64,000 nucleotides of DNA from DATMGU01 sp035555315 (GCA_035555315.1 DATMGU010000126.1:124001-188000), one strand, 5' to 3'; shown: positions 43,339 through 51,973, counted from the first letter of the stretch. Notes: generated by a model not told the origin, from the letters alone. Numbers and translations are program-made.

Positions 43339-44297
43339 GTCGCCGCTCCCCCGACACGGATGCGTGGATTGAGCGCCGCGTAGCCAAGGTCGGCGGCAAG
43401 ATTGGCCAGCGCATAGATCGCCGTGACGACCATCATGCCCGCTTGCAGCAACGGCAGGTCGTGATGTTCGATTGCGAACACGAGCAACCGGCCAAGCCCG
43501 GGATAGGCGAACACCTTCTCGACGACGACGATGCCGCCGATCAGCAGACCCAAATCGATGGCCAAGATCGTGATCGCCGGCAGCAAGGCGTTGGGCAGGG
43601 CATGAAACCAGAGAACACGCCGCTCCGTCAGGCCTTTGGCGCGCGCGGCAAGCACATAGCGGCTCCGCAGCACCTCGATCATGGACGACCGCGTGAGGCG
43701 TGAGACATGCGCGACGAGGCCGAAGGACAGCACGAGCACGGGCAAGACCAGATGGGAGAGCCACCGCAGCACGCCGTCCTCGCCGAGCGGCGCGTAGCCG
43801 GTCGCCGGCAGCAGATGCAGCCAGGACGCGAAGAGCACGATGCCGAGTATCGCCCAGAAGAACTCCGGTATCGCGATGAACACGAACTGCCCGAGCGTCA
43901 GTATCTTGTCCGACAGGCGGCCTTGGTGGGTGGCGGTGTGGATGCCCAGCGCGATGCCGCCGCCCGCCACCAGAACGAAGGCGAGTCCCGCCAGGATGGC
44001 GGATCGTCCGAGCGCATCCAGGATGACCGGACCCGCCGGCCGGGACATCACCAACGAGGTTCCCAGGTCACCCCGCAGCATACTATGGAGCCATCGCCAG
44101 TATTGCAGCGGCAACGGATCGTTCAACCCGAGTTTTGCCTCGAGCACGGCGATAGCGGCGGGCGTCGCGTACTCGCCCAGCATGGTGTGGGCGACGTTGC
44201 CCGGCAAGATATGCACCGTCGCGAAGATCAGGACCGACATGCCGAGCAGCACGCCGAGCATGCCGAGAATCCGACGCAGCAGATATCCCGGCATCAC
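43335..44297 (-). CDS. Dipeptide-type ABC importer permease (DppB type)
   Basis: A 320-aa permease of the DppB/OppB group. It starts MMPGYLLRRILGMLGVLLGMS with the first helix, and has IAIPEFFWAI, SRLTRSSMIEVLRSRYVLAARAKGL (family EAA region, AARAKG) and VVVEKVFAYPGLGRLLV. It is translationally coupled to the DppC-type gene and follows the binding-protein gene after seven bases. Confidence 0.93.
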   Translation of the reverse strand: MMPGYLLRRILGMLGVLLGMSVLIFATVHILPGNVAHTMLGEYATPAAIAVLEAKLGLNDPLPLQYWRWLHSMLRGDLGTSLVMSRPAGPVILDALGRSAILAGLAFVLVAGGGIALGIHTATHQGRLSDKILTLGQFVFIAIPEFFWAILGIVLFASWLHLLPATGYAPLGEDGVLRWLSHLVLPVLVLSFGLVAHVSRLTRSSMIEVLRSRYVLAARAKGLTERRVLWFHALPNALLPAITILAIDLGLLIGGIVVVEKVFAYPGLGRLLVFAIEHHDLPLLQAGMMVVTAIYALANLAADLGYAALNPRIRVGGAAT

Positions 44298-44304
44298 GCG
44301 TCGC

Positions 44305-45804
44305 TCAGCCCATTGTCGCCATGCGCAGGTCGAACCATCGCATCGGATGGGTCTTGATGCCTCCGACAGACTTGCGATAGGCGCAGGCGAAGTTCACGGC
44401 ATAGGCGAAGAACGACGCCGGGTCGGCGACCAACGCGGCCTGCATCTCGATGTACTTGCTCTTCTGCACGGCTGGATCACCACTCAAGCGGGCCGCATCC
44501 AACGCCTTGTCGACGGCCGGATTGCTGTAGTGCCACAGCCGCTCGTTCCAACTGGCGCCGGTACGCAGGAACGGATAGGTGCTGGTGTCGATCGTCGGGC
44601 GCGCGAAGAAGCCGTCGACGGACAACGGCGCCTTACCAGACACTTCGGCCGTGTAGCTCGAATAAGGCACGCGCTGCACCTGCAGATCGAAGCCGCCGGG
44701 CTTCGCAAGCTGTTGCAGGGTAACACCCAAGCGCTCCCTGACGGCGCGCCCGACCGGAACGATGATCGGGATTTTGATGCCATCGGGATAGCCCGCCTCC
44801 GCCAGCAACCGACGAGATGCCGCGGGATCGGTCTTCGGGATGACCACGTCGGCCGCGTAGTACGGGTGCGTCGGCGCGATCGGCCCGATCGTCTCGACAC
44901 CTTGGCCGAACAGCGTCAACTCGACGACGTCCTTTTTGTCGACCGCGAGGTGAAAGGCCTGACGAACCTTGGGATTGTTGAAGGGAGGGATCTGATTGTT
45001 CATGATCGCGGCATCCCACGACGCCGTCGGAACACTGTCGATGCGCAGGCTGCCTTGAGCCGATAGGGGTTGCACCTGCTCCAAGGGCAGATCCCACACG
45101 ACGTCGATATCCCCCGCCTGCAAAGCCGCGATCTTGACGCTCATCTCCGGGATTATGCGCAATTCGACGCCGTCCAATTTGGGCAACCCGGGTTCGAAAT
45201 ACTCGGTATGCCGGGTCAGGACCAAGCGGTCGCCCGGCGTGTAGCTGACGAATTTGAACGGCCCGGTACCGATCGGATGCGTCGTGAGCTGACCCACGGC
45301 ATCGCGCGGCGTGATCTTGACTTGGCGATCCGACAGGATATCCGCGAAACCGCCATAGGGGGCGTTCAGCTCGAACACCACCGTCGTCGGGTCGGGCGCG
45401 GATACCGCGCTCACCATGTCGTATTGGCTGCGCGACGGCGCGCTGTTGGCGGGATCGAGCAGCCGACGGAAAAACGCCACGACGTCTTCGGCGACCATCT
45501 CCCGCCCGTTATGGAACTTCACCCCAGGGCGCAGACGGAACGTCCAGCGCTTCAGATCGTCGGTATAGGACCAGCTTTCGGCGAGATCCGGCTCTACCGT
45601 CAGATCCTCGCGCATCCGGGTCAGGCCATTGAAGACGATATTGTCGTAGATGTATTCGTCGCCGATGGTGGTGAGCATCGGATCGAGACTATTGAGCGAC
45701 GTGCCGATCCCGATGCGCAACACGGAGGAGGTCGCCGCCCTCGCGGGGCGAAACGCCGATAGAGCGATCGACGACCCGATCAATACCCGGCGGGAAATCA
45801 ACAT
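44305..45804 (-). CDS. Dipeptide-type ABC importer substrate-binding protein (DppA/family 5)
   Basis: A 499-aa periplasmic binding protein of solute-binding family 5. A Tat-like signal, SRRVLIGSSIALSAFRPARA, precedes the mature domain. Family segments are NSLDPMLTTIGDEYIYDNIV, LAESWSYTDDLKRWTFRLRP, GVKFHNGREMVAEDVVAF and NNQIPPFNNPKVRQAFHLAV. AAGGAAA precedes the ATG at 45804; an earlier in-frame ATG is not needed. First gene of a binding-protein, DppB, DppC, double-ATPase, monooxygenase operon. The ligand may be a peptide, nickel or other chelate, or a similar polar compound. Confidence 0.93.
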   Translation of the reverse strand: MLISRRVLIGSSIALSAFRPARAATSSVLRIGIGTSLNSLDPMLTTIGDEYIYDNIVFNGLTRMREDLTVEPDLAESWSYTDDLKRWTFRLRPGVKFHNGREMVAEDVVAFFRRLLDPANSAPSRSQYDMVSAVSAPDPTTVVFELNAPYGGFADILSDRQVKITPRDAVGQLTTHPIGTGPFKFVSYTPGDRLVLTRHTEYFEPGLPKLDGVELRIIPEMSVKIAALQAGDIDVVWDLPLEQVQPLSAQGSLRIDSVPTASWDAAIMNNQIPPFNNPKVRQAFHLAVDKKDVVELTLFGQGVETIGPIAPTHPYYAADVVIPKTDPAASRRLLAEAGYPDGIKIPIIVPVGRAVRERLGVTLQQLAKPGGFDLQVQRVPYSSYTAEVSGKAPLSVDGFFARPTIDTSTYPFLRTGASWNERLWHYSNPAVDKALDAARLSGDPAVQKSKYIEMQAALVADPASFFAYAVNFACAYRKSVGGIKTHPMRWFDLRMATMG

Positions 45805-45894
45805 GGCGTTTCCTTTGAACATCTTGGCGTGACGCCAAGCAGGATCCACGCCACCGAACCGGCTGTTAGCCCACCTGTCCTGGCTGGCGGGCCT

Positions 45895-46812
45895 TCAGGA
45901 CGCTTGCAAAAGATGGTCCCATAACATGCGGGTGGGCGCCGGCAGCGTCGCAGCGGGGCGGGACACCAGGCGAAGATGGCGGGTCGCCCAGGATTCATCG
46001 ATCGGTATGGCCATCAGGCCCAAGGCCGCCGCATAGGGCAGGACCATGCCGTCCGGCATGACATTGATCGCATGGCCGGCGGCGACGAGGCGGCGGGCCG
46101 CATCCATCGACGCCATGTGAAACCGGTAATTGGGACGCCGGCCCAATTGCTGCGCCGCCTCAGCCAGGAGCAATGCCAGGGCACCGAACTCGAGCACCTC
46201 GACCAGGGGGTAATCCAGAACCTCGTTGAAGCGGACGCGCGCGTGCCGGCTCAGCGGATGCCCTAGCGGGACGATCACCAAAAGACGGTCCACACGCCAT
46301 GGCCTAGCCTCAAGACCAGCGGGGATTCGAGCATTGGTCGTCACCAGGCCGAGATCTGCTCGCCCATCGAACAGGTCCTGTAGAACCGCGAGGCTGGTGG
46401 TTTCATGCAGATCGATGAGAATGCCGGGATGCGCCTCGGTGAATGTCGCCAGGGATTCCGCAAGGTCATGGCCGCCGATCGCCGATGCCGTCACCAACAG
46501 CCGCACAGTACCGGAACCGCCGACCGCGAAGGCTTCGATATCCTCCGCGAGACGGGATCCGAGATCGACAAGCGTCCGGGCATGCCGCGCGAATAATTCT
46601 CCGGCGGCGGTCGGCGTCACGCCGCGAGCGCCCCGTTCGAGCAGCGGAATGCCGCTATCGGCCTCCAGAAGCTGCATCCGCTTGGCGGCCGCGGAATTGG
46701 CGATGCCGCACCGCTCGGCGGCTTTCGCGATGCTGCCGAGTTCGAGAGCGGTCAGGAAGATCTTGAGGGTCGTCCAATCGGGTGGAGTCGACATGCGGCC
46801 ATCATGATTCAT
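45895..46812 (-). CDS. LysR-family transcriptional regulator
   Basis: A LysR-type regulator of about 305 aa: N-terminal winged HTH (LKIFLTALELGSIAKAAERC, SAAAKRMQLLEADSGIPLLE) and a two-lobed effector domain (VRLLVTASAIGGHDLAESLA, LFDGRADLGLVTTNARIP). Start 46812 has a GGAT-type ribosome site; 46794 and 46827 are alternatives. It is divergent from the lyase/CoA-transferase genes and upstream of the importer on its own strand, so it may control either or both. Confidence 0.9.
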   Translation of the reverse strand: MNHDGRMSTPPDWTTLKIFLTALELGSIAKAAERCGIANSAAAKRMQLLEADSGIPLLERGARGVTPTAAGELFARHARTLVDLGSRLAEDIEAFAVGGSGTVRLLVTASAIGGHDLAESLATFTEAHPGILIDLHETTSLAVLQDLFDGRADLGLVTTNARIPAGLEARPWRVDRLLVIVPLGHPLSRHARVRFNEVLDYPLVEVLEFGALALLLAEAAQQLGRRPNYRFHMASMDAARRLVAAGHAINVMPDGMVLPYAAALGLMAIPIDESWATRHLRLVSRPAATLPAPTRMLWDHLLQAS

Positions 46813-46820
46813 ATCGAGCA

Positions 46821-46856
46821 TCCGCATTTTACGGACGCTTACCCTGCCAAACAGGG
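46821..46856. promoter_or_regulatory. Two small inverted repeats in the LysR/lyase promoter
   Basis: TCCGCATTTTACGGA (46821-46835, four-base arms) and CCCTGCCAAACAGGG (46842-46856, five-base arms) lie between the divergent LysR and HMG-CoA-lyase-like genes. The second has the size and interrupted symmetry of a LysR recognition site; both are candidates only. Confidence 0.4.
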
Positions 46857-46915
46857 ATTCTCATCCTCGTCCGGCGGATCTATCACGTCTATAGGGAGAA
46901 ATATCCGAGGTCGCC

Positions 46916-47878
46916 ATGAAGAGCGAAACTGGTACGCCGAAGGTCACAATCCGTGAGGTCGGGCCGCGTGATGGATTGCAGATGGCCAAGGCCGTCATGC
47001 CGACGGCTGCCAAGCTCGCCTGGATCGATGCCATGATCGCCGCCGGCGTCCACGAGATGGAGACGGGCAGCTTCGTTCCACCCTCCGCCATGCCGCAGAT
47101 GGCCGATGCGGCCGAAGTGACCCAATCGGTTCGGACGCGGCATCCCGGCGTTTGGGTCGTGGCATTGGCCCCGAACCTGCGCGGCGCGCAAAATGCCGCC
47201 GCCGCAGGCGCCCAGTCGATCCTCATCCCCGTCTCTGCTAGTGAAGCCCATAGCCGATCCAACGTGCGCCGCAGCCGGGACGAACAAATCGCCGAAGTCG
47301 GTCGCATCGTCGCCTTCGCCCGCACGCTCGGTAGGGACGCGCCCCGGATCGAGAGCGGCATCTCGACCGCCTTCGGATGTTCGCTTCAAGGCAAGGTCCC
47401 CGAGAACGACGTCGTCGCCCTCGCCGCCCAACTGATGGAGGCCGGCGCCGATATGGTGGCCCTCGCCGACACGCTGGGCTACGCGACGCCCTCGCATATC
47501 CGACGGCTGGTAAAGGCTGTGCGCCGGGAAATCGGCGCCGAGCATCTGGGCAACCTGCATCTCCACGACACGCTCGGAACGGCGCTCTCCAACGTCATGG
47601 CGGGGCTCGACGAGGGTGTCCGTGGTTTCGACGGCGCGCTCGGCGGGCTGGGCGGCTGCCCCTTCGCGCCCGGGTCGGTCGGCAATGTTTCGACGGAAGA
47701 CCTGGTGCATCTGGTCGAATCCGAGGGCTACGACACCGGTATAGACCTGACGGCTTTGATCGCCGCCCGTTCGCTATTGGCGGAGGGCCTGCCGTCCGAA
47801 CGCCTCCATGGCCGCGTTGCCGCTGCCGGCGTGCCGCGAACCTACAGCCCCGCCGCATCCCGAGGACAAGCCGACTGA
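46916..47878 (+). CDS. Hydroxymethylglutaryl-CoA lyase-like enzyme
   Basis: A 320-aa TIM-barrel lyase of the HMG-CoA lyase branch of the HMGL-like family. The N-terminal VTIREVGPRDGLQ carries the catalytic Arg-Asp pair; ETGSFVPPSAMPQMAD, the metal-binding histidines in NLHLHDTLGTALSN, and the signature GGLGGCPFAPGSVGNVSTED with the active-site Cys are all present. It would cleave a 3-hydroxy-3-methyl acyl-CoA to acetyl-CoA or pyruvate plus a ketone or acid. It lies 44 bases before a CaiB-type CoA-transferase, which could make its CoA thioester substrate. Confidence 0.92.
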   Translation: MKSETGTPKVTIREVGPRDGLQMAKAVMPTAAKLAWIDAMIAAGVHEMETGSFVPPSAMPQMADAAEVTQSVRTRHPGVWVVALAPNLRGAQNAAAAGAQSILIPVSASEAHSRSNVRRSRDEQIAEVGRIVAFARTLGRDAPRIESGISTAFGCSLQGKVPENDVVALAAQLMEAGADMVALADTLGYATPSHIRRLVKAVRREIGAEHLGNLHLHDTLGTALSNVMAGLDEGVRGFDGALGGLGGCPFAPGSVGNVSTEDLVHLVESEGYDTGIDLTALIAARSLLAEGLPSERLHGRVAAAGVPRTYSPAASRGQAD

Positions 47879-47922
47879 CGGCTGACAAGACGCGGCCAAG
47901 AGACACTGAGGGAGCGCTACGC

Positions 47923-49182
47923 ATGCCGACGAATACCGCCCCGCTGCCGCTGGCCGGCATCAAGGTGATCGAGTTCAGCCATATGGTCATGGGACCGGCC
48001 TGCGGCATGGTTCTGGGCGATCTCGGCGCCGATGTGATCAAGATCGAGCCATCGCCGGCCGGCGACAACACGCGCCGCCTGACCGGCCCCGCGACCGGCT
48101 TTTTCCCGACCTTCAACCGCAACAAGCGCAGCCTGTGCGTGGACCTCAAGCGCCCGGCCGGCATCGCGCTGGTGAAGACGCTGATCGCCGATGCCGATGT
48201 CGTTATCGAGAATTTCCGTCCCGGCGCCATGGGCAAGCTCGGCCTCGGCCATGAGGCGATGATCGAGCTCAATTCCCGTCTGGTGTTCTGTTCGTGCAAG
48301 GGTTTTCTGCCCGGCCCCTACGAGCATCGGGCGGCCCTCGACGAAGTTGTGCAGATGATGGGCGGCCTCGCCTATATGACCGGGCCTTCGGGACGCCCGC
48401 TGCGTGCCGGATCGTCGGTCAACGACATCATGGGCGGGTTGTTCGGGGCGCTGGCCGTGCTGGCCGCCTTGCGCGAACGCGACATCACCGGACAGGGCGG
48501 CCTAGTGCAGTCGGGCCTATTCGAAACCAACATGGTGCTGGTCGCCCAGCATATGGCCCGGGCCGCGATCGACGGCCGCGATCCGCCGCCCTTCGGCGAT
48601 CCGACGATGAAAAAGCCCTGGCCGCTTTACGACATCTTCGACACCGCCGATCCCGAGCAACAGGTGTTCGTCGGTGTGGTCACCGAAACCCAATGGCGCA
48701 GCTTCTGCGAGGCGTTCGATCTGACCGATCTGCTCGCCGATCCGACGCTCGCCCGGATGACCGACCTCGCATCGGCCCGCCCCCGTATCCTGGAACGGGT
48801 CGCGGCCTTGTTCAAAACTCTGTCGAAGGCCGAGTTGATGACCCGATGCGAGGCGCTGGGTCTGCCTTTCGCGCCGATCGCGCGGCCAGCCGACCTCTTC
48901 GACGACCCGCATCTTCTGGCTTCAGGCGGCCTGCTGCCGACCGATCTGGCCCGAACCTGTGGGGAAGCGGCTCCCGCGGTCGCCAGCGCAGCCCTGCCGG
49001 CCCTGCCGATATCCTTGCGCAACGGCCGTCCCGGTCTGGTTCGGCAACCGCCACTCGTGGGCCAGCATGGCGGCGAAATCGCCCAGCAAGCGGGTCTGTC
49101 CGACGCTGATATCAAGGCCCTCATCGACCAGGGTATCTTGTCGGTTCCGCCGGAGACGGCGGTTGAACCCGCGACAGCGTGA
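47923..49182 (+). CDS. CaiB/BaiF (family III) CoA-transferase
   Basis: A 419-aa family III CoA-transferase. It begins with the family pattern LAGIKVIEFSHMVMGPACGMVLGDLGADVIKIE (in pieces: LAGIKVIEFSHMVMGPACG, then LGADVIKIE), then LTGPATGFFPTFNRNKRSLC and DLKRPAGIALVKTL. The catalytic Asp is expected in ALDEVVQMMGGLAYMTGPSG. It would transfer CoA to an organic acid feeding the lyase upstream. GAGGGAG precedes the ATG at 47923; the much longer frame upstream is a shadow of the lyase gene. Confidence 0.93.
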   Translation: MPTNTAPLPLAGIKVIEFSHMVMGPACGMVLGDLGADVIKIEPSPAGDNTRRLTGPATGFFPTFNRNKRSLCVDLKRPAGIALVKTLIADADVVIENFRPGAMGKLGLGHEAMIELNSRLVFCSCKGFLPGPYEHRAALDEVVQMMGGLAYMTGPSGRPLRAGSSVNDIMGGLFGALAVLAALRERDITGQGGLVQSGLFETNMVLVAQHMARAAIDGRDPPPFGDPTMKKPWPLYDIFDTADPEQQVFVGVVTETQWRSFCEAFDLTDLLADPTLARMTDLASARPRILERVAALFKTLSKAELMTRCEALGLPFAPIARPADLFDDPHLLASGGLLPTDLARTCGEAAPAVASAALPALPISLRNGRPGLVRQPPLVGQHGGEIAQQAGLSDADIKALIDQGILSVPPETAVEPATA

Positions 49183-49192
49183 GGACCGATCG

Positions 49193-49723
49193 ATGCCGAT
49201 TTATGCCCTGGGAGACAAACAGCCTTCGCTTCCCGAAGCCGGCCAGTATTGGGTCGCACCCGATGCCCATGTGATCGGTGACGTACACCTCGCCGCCGAT
49301 GTCAGCGTCTGGTTCTGCGCGGTGATCCGCGGCGACAACGAGCCGATCACCATCGGCAAAGGTAGCAACATCCAGGATGGAGCGATGCTGCATTCCGATG
49401 TCGGTTCGCCGCTGTCGATCGGCGCCCGTGTCACGGTCGGGCATCACGCAATCCTGCACGGCTGCACGATCGGCGACGGCAGCCTGATCGGCATGGGAGC
49501 AACCGTCCTGAACGGCGCCAGGATCGGTCGGAGCTGCCTGGTCGGCGCCAATGCGCTGGTCACGGAAGGCAAGGAATTTCCGGATGGCTCGCTCATCGTC
49601 GGCTCGCCCGCCAAGGCGATCCGGCAGTTGGACGAGAAGGCGCTCGCCCAATTGAAGCTCTCGGCACCGGGATACGTCGCCAACGGGCGGCGCTTCGCAG
49701 CCGGGCTGAAGCGGCTGGAATGA
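49193..49723 (+). CDS. Gamma-carbonic-anhydrase-family protein (YrdA/PaaY-like)
   Basis: A 176-aa left-handed beta-helix protein built of hexapeptide repeats. Metal-ligand histidines appear in MLHSDVG, VTVGHHAILHGC and the following turn; the motif VWFCAVIRGDNEPITIG with IQDGAMLH is typical of the YrdA/PaaY group. Relatives include carbonic anhydrases and thioesterases that hydrolyse stalled CoA thioesters (PaaY), which would suit its place ten bases after the CoA-transferase. GAGG lies eight bases before the ATG. Confidence 0.9.
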   Translation: MPIYALGDKQPSLPEAGQYWVAPDAHVIGDVHLAADVSVWFCAVIRGDNEPITIGKGSNIQDGAMLHSDVGSPLSIGARVTVGHHAILHGCTIGDGSLIGMGATVLNGARIGRSCLVGANALVTEGKEFPDGSLIVGSPAKAIRQLDEKALAQLKLSAPGYVANGRRFAAGLKRLE

Positions 49724-49786
49724 GCAAAGCGTATTGGTGGCAACGGACGGGGAAACGGTCCGGCGCACAAAATCAGGGAGGAACGG

Positions 49787-50124
49787 ATGAGTACGATGAC
49801 GACTTTCGAGGCCGGAGCGATCGCCGGAGCGCCGGCTCTCGCCCGAACAGCCTGCAACGCCGGAACCATCTCGGCGCGTCTCGATCGATTGCCGGCCACC
49901 TGGTCCACTTGGCACCCGGTGCTGCTGATCAGCTTCGGCCTGTTCTTCGAGCTCTATGATGTCATCCTATCCGGCGCAGTAACACCCGGCCTGGTCAAGA
50001 GCGGCATCCTCAGCGCCAATTCCGTTTTCTGTTCACTTCCGCAGGCATGGCAGTAGCCATATTGGCCATCGGACTTCTCGGCCCATGGACCCGCAACGTG
50101 GCCCTCGAAAAACTCTCGCATTGA
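49787..50124 (+). pseudogene. MFS transporter remnant with internal deletion
   Basis: A good ribosome site (GGGAGGAA) and ATG open a frame whose residues 30-77 look like the start of an MFS transporter of the sugar or aromatic-acid porter type (RLDRLPATWSTWHPVLLISF, then GLFFELYDVILSGAVTPGLV). After about residue 78 the frame runs out at TAG 50054-50056. In another frame, from about 50027 to TGA 50122-50124, the sequence reads like the last helix and tail of such a transporter (FTSAGMAVAILAIGLLGPWT then RNVALEKLSH). A normal family member has over 400 residues, so roughly 1 kb of the middle has been lost. It is the last gene of the lyase/CoA-transferase cluster and was probably its importer. 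Confidence 0.75.
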
Positions 50125-50135
50125 ACGGATGATGA

Positions 50136-50621
50136 TCAGGCCGAAATCTTCGATGCCTCGCGCAAATGGCCCAGCGACAATCGGCCGGTCTGCTTCAGCC
50201 GGTCGAGCACGATCGACGAGCGCACATGGGCGACCGAGGGATGCGGCAGGAAGACGTCGGCGACCAGACGCGACAGAACCTTCAGGGTCGGCACCGACAA
50301 TTTCACCAGATAGTCGGACTCGCCGGTGAGCGAATACGCCTCCTGAACCTCATCGAGGCCTTCGACCAGGGCCAGGAAGCGGCGGGCGTTGTCCGGCGAG
50401 TGCGTGGATAGCGTCACATGCACGAAGACCAGGACGTCAAGCCCGAGAGCGTCCGACGACAGCGTCGCATGGTAACTCACGATGATGCCGGCTTCCTCGA
50501 GGGCGATGCGCCGGCGGGAACATTGGGACGGCGAGAGGCCTACCCTGTCGGCGAGGTCGTTATTGGTCAGGCGGCCGTCTTCCTGCAACGCCTGAAGAAT
50601 ATTGATGTCAAAGCTATCCAT
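50136..50621 (-). CDS. Lrp/AsnC-family transcriptional regulator
   Basis: A 161-aa Lrp/AsnC regulator: HTH in DINILQALQEDGRLTNNDLA and DRVGLSPSQCSRRRIALEEA, then a RAM effector domain (DVLVFVHVTLST, EAYSLTGESDYLVKLSV, HVRSSIVLDRLKQTGRL). Such proteins commonly sense amino acids. It starts at ATG 50621 and is divergent from the 4-hydroxyphenylpyruvate dioxygenase gene with a palindrome in between, so it probably controls tyrosine breakdown in response to an amino acid or its ketoacid. Confidence 0.93.
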   Translation of the reverse strand: MDSFDINILQALQEDGRLTNNDLADRVGLSPSQCSRRRIALEEAGIIVSYHATLSSDALGLDVLVFVHVTLSTHSPDNARRFLALVEGLDEVQEAYSLTGESDYLVKLSVPTLKVLSRLVADVFLPHPSVAHVRSSIVLDRLKQTGRLSLGHLREASKISA

Positions 50622-50638
50622 GCACGAAATCCGCGTAA

Positions 50639-50657
50639 ATAAGCATTCAACGCTTAT
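50639..50657. promoter_or_regulatory. Candidate Lrp/AsnC operator between regulator and HPPD gene
   Basis: ATAAGC (50639-50644) and GCTTAT (50652-50657) form perfect six-base arms around seven bases. It lies 18 bases before the regulator start and about 95 before the dioxygenase start, a position suited to autorepression and to regulation of the divergent gene. Confidence 0.6.
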
Positions 50658-50668
50658 ATCACGCGCGC

Positions 50669-50691
50669 GCCCTCCCCGGAGGGGGGCTTTT
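50669..50691 (+). terminator. GC-rich hairpin followed by TTTT in the HPPD leader
   Basis: GCCCTCC (50669-50675) can pair with GGGGGGC (50681-50687, one G-U pair) around the loop CCGGA, with TTTT at 50688-50691. It has the form of a short intrinsic terminator in the orientation of the dioxygenase gene, 60 bases before its start. It may be an attenuator, a terminator of upstream read-through, or chance in GC-rich DNA. The U-tract is short. Confidence 0.35.
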
Positions 50692-50751
50692 GCACGGACA
50701 TTCCGGGCGTATCGCCCTAAACTCGTGCATAGATTCACCGGAGGAAAGCCA

Positions 50752-51852
50752 ATGGGTCCGTATCCGCATGACGCGCCGCCTGCGACCATCACGGCGGCGA
50801 ACCCCGCCGGAACGGACGGGTTCGAGTTCGTGGAATTCGCCCATCCCGATCCGTCACAACTCTCCAAGCTGTTCGAGAGCATGGGCTATGTCGAAGTCGC
50901 CCGGCACAAGACCAAGGATATCTCGGTCTACCGTCAGGGGAACATCAACTACGTCCTCAATCGCGAACCGAACAGCCACGCCTCGCGCTTCATCGAGTCA
51001 CACGGCCCCTGCGCGCCGGGGATGGCTTGGCGCGTCGTCGACGCCGCCCATGCTTTGAAGCGGGCGGTCGATTTGGGCGCCACGGAATATAGGGGCTCCG
51101 ATAAGGCGTTGGACGTGCCGGCCGTGATCGGGATCGGCGGCTCTCTGCTGTATTTCGTCGAAACCTATGGCGCTAAAGGCTCGCCCTATAGTGCCGATTA
51201 TACCTGGCTCGGGGAGGTCGATCCCTATCCGGAAGGCGTCGGTTTCTACTATCTCGACCACCTGACCCATAACGTCCAGCGCGGCAACATGGACACTTGG
51301 TATAAGTTCTATGCTGACACCTTCAACTTCCGCGAAATCCGCTATTTCGATATCGTCGGCAAGCTGACTGGACTGACCAGCCGGGCACTTACCTCGCCTT
51401 GCGGCAAGATCCGTATCCCGATCAACGAAAGCGCCGACAGCAAGAGCCAGATCGAGGAATATCTTCAGCAATACAAGGGCGAAGGCATCCAGCACATCGC
51501 CGTCGGCTCGAACGATATCTACACCTCGACCGATGCGATCTCCGTCAAGGGGCTGGAATTCATGCCGGGCCCGCCCGAGGCCTATTACACTCGGTCGTTC
51601 AAGCGGGTCGCCGGACACACCGAGCCGATGGATCGGATGAAGAAGCACGGCATCCTGATCGATGGCGAAGGCGTCGTCGATGGCGGCTCTACCCGCATCC
51701 TGCTGCAGATCTTCTCCAAGACGGTCGTCGGGCCGATCTTCTTCGAGTTTATCCAGCGCAAGGGCGATGACGGCTTCGGCGAAGGCAATTTCAAGGCCCT
51801 CTTTGAATCCATCGAAGAAGACCAGATCCAACGCGGCGTGCTGACCGCATAA
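50752..51852 (+). CDS. hppD: 4-hydroxyphenylpyruvate dioxygenase
   Basis: A 366-aa non-haem iron dioxygenase converting 4-hydroxyphenylpyruvate to homogentisate in tyrosine catabolism. The two-domain vicinal-oxygen-chelate fold is clear, with iron ligands His170 (YYLDHLTHNV), His248 (GIQHIAVGSNDI) and Glu332 (FFEFIQRKGDDGFGEGN), the last within the family's C-terminal signature. Length is normal. GGAGGAAAG precedes the ATG at 50752; the frame extends further upstream without conservation. The following genes of the pathway (homogentisate dioxygenase, maleylacetoacetate isomerase, fumarylacetoacetase) are not in the window. Confidence 0.95.
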   Translation: MGPYPHDAPPATITAANPAGTDGFEFVEFAHPDPSQLSKLFESMGYVEVARHKTKDISVYRQGNINYVLNREPNSHASRFIESHGPCAPGMAWRVVDAAHALKRAVDLGATEYRGSDKALDVPAVIGIGGSLLYFVETYGAKGSPYSADYTWLGEVDPYPEGVGFYYLDHLTHNVQRGNMDTWYKFYADTFNFREIRYFDIVGKLTGLTSRALTSPCGKIRIPINESADSKSQIEEYLQQYKGEGIQHIAVGSNDIYTSTDAISVKGLEFMPGPPEAYYTRSFKRVAGHTEPMDRMKKHGILIDGEGVVDGGSTRILLQIFSKTVVGPIFFEFIQRKGDDGFGEGNFKALFESIEEDQIQRGVLTA

Positions 51853-51973
51853 CGCGCGAGCCGGGCGGCCGCTTAGTCAGCTTGCGGTCGGACAATCGAA
51901 GTAGCCCTCGGTTCCTCTCGTATACCAGGTCGCCCTATCATCGGTCGTGAGCAGGATATTTTATGCTAAACAC

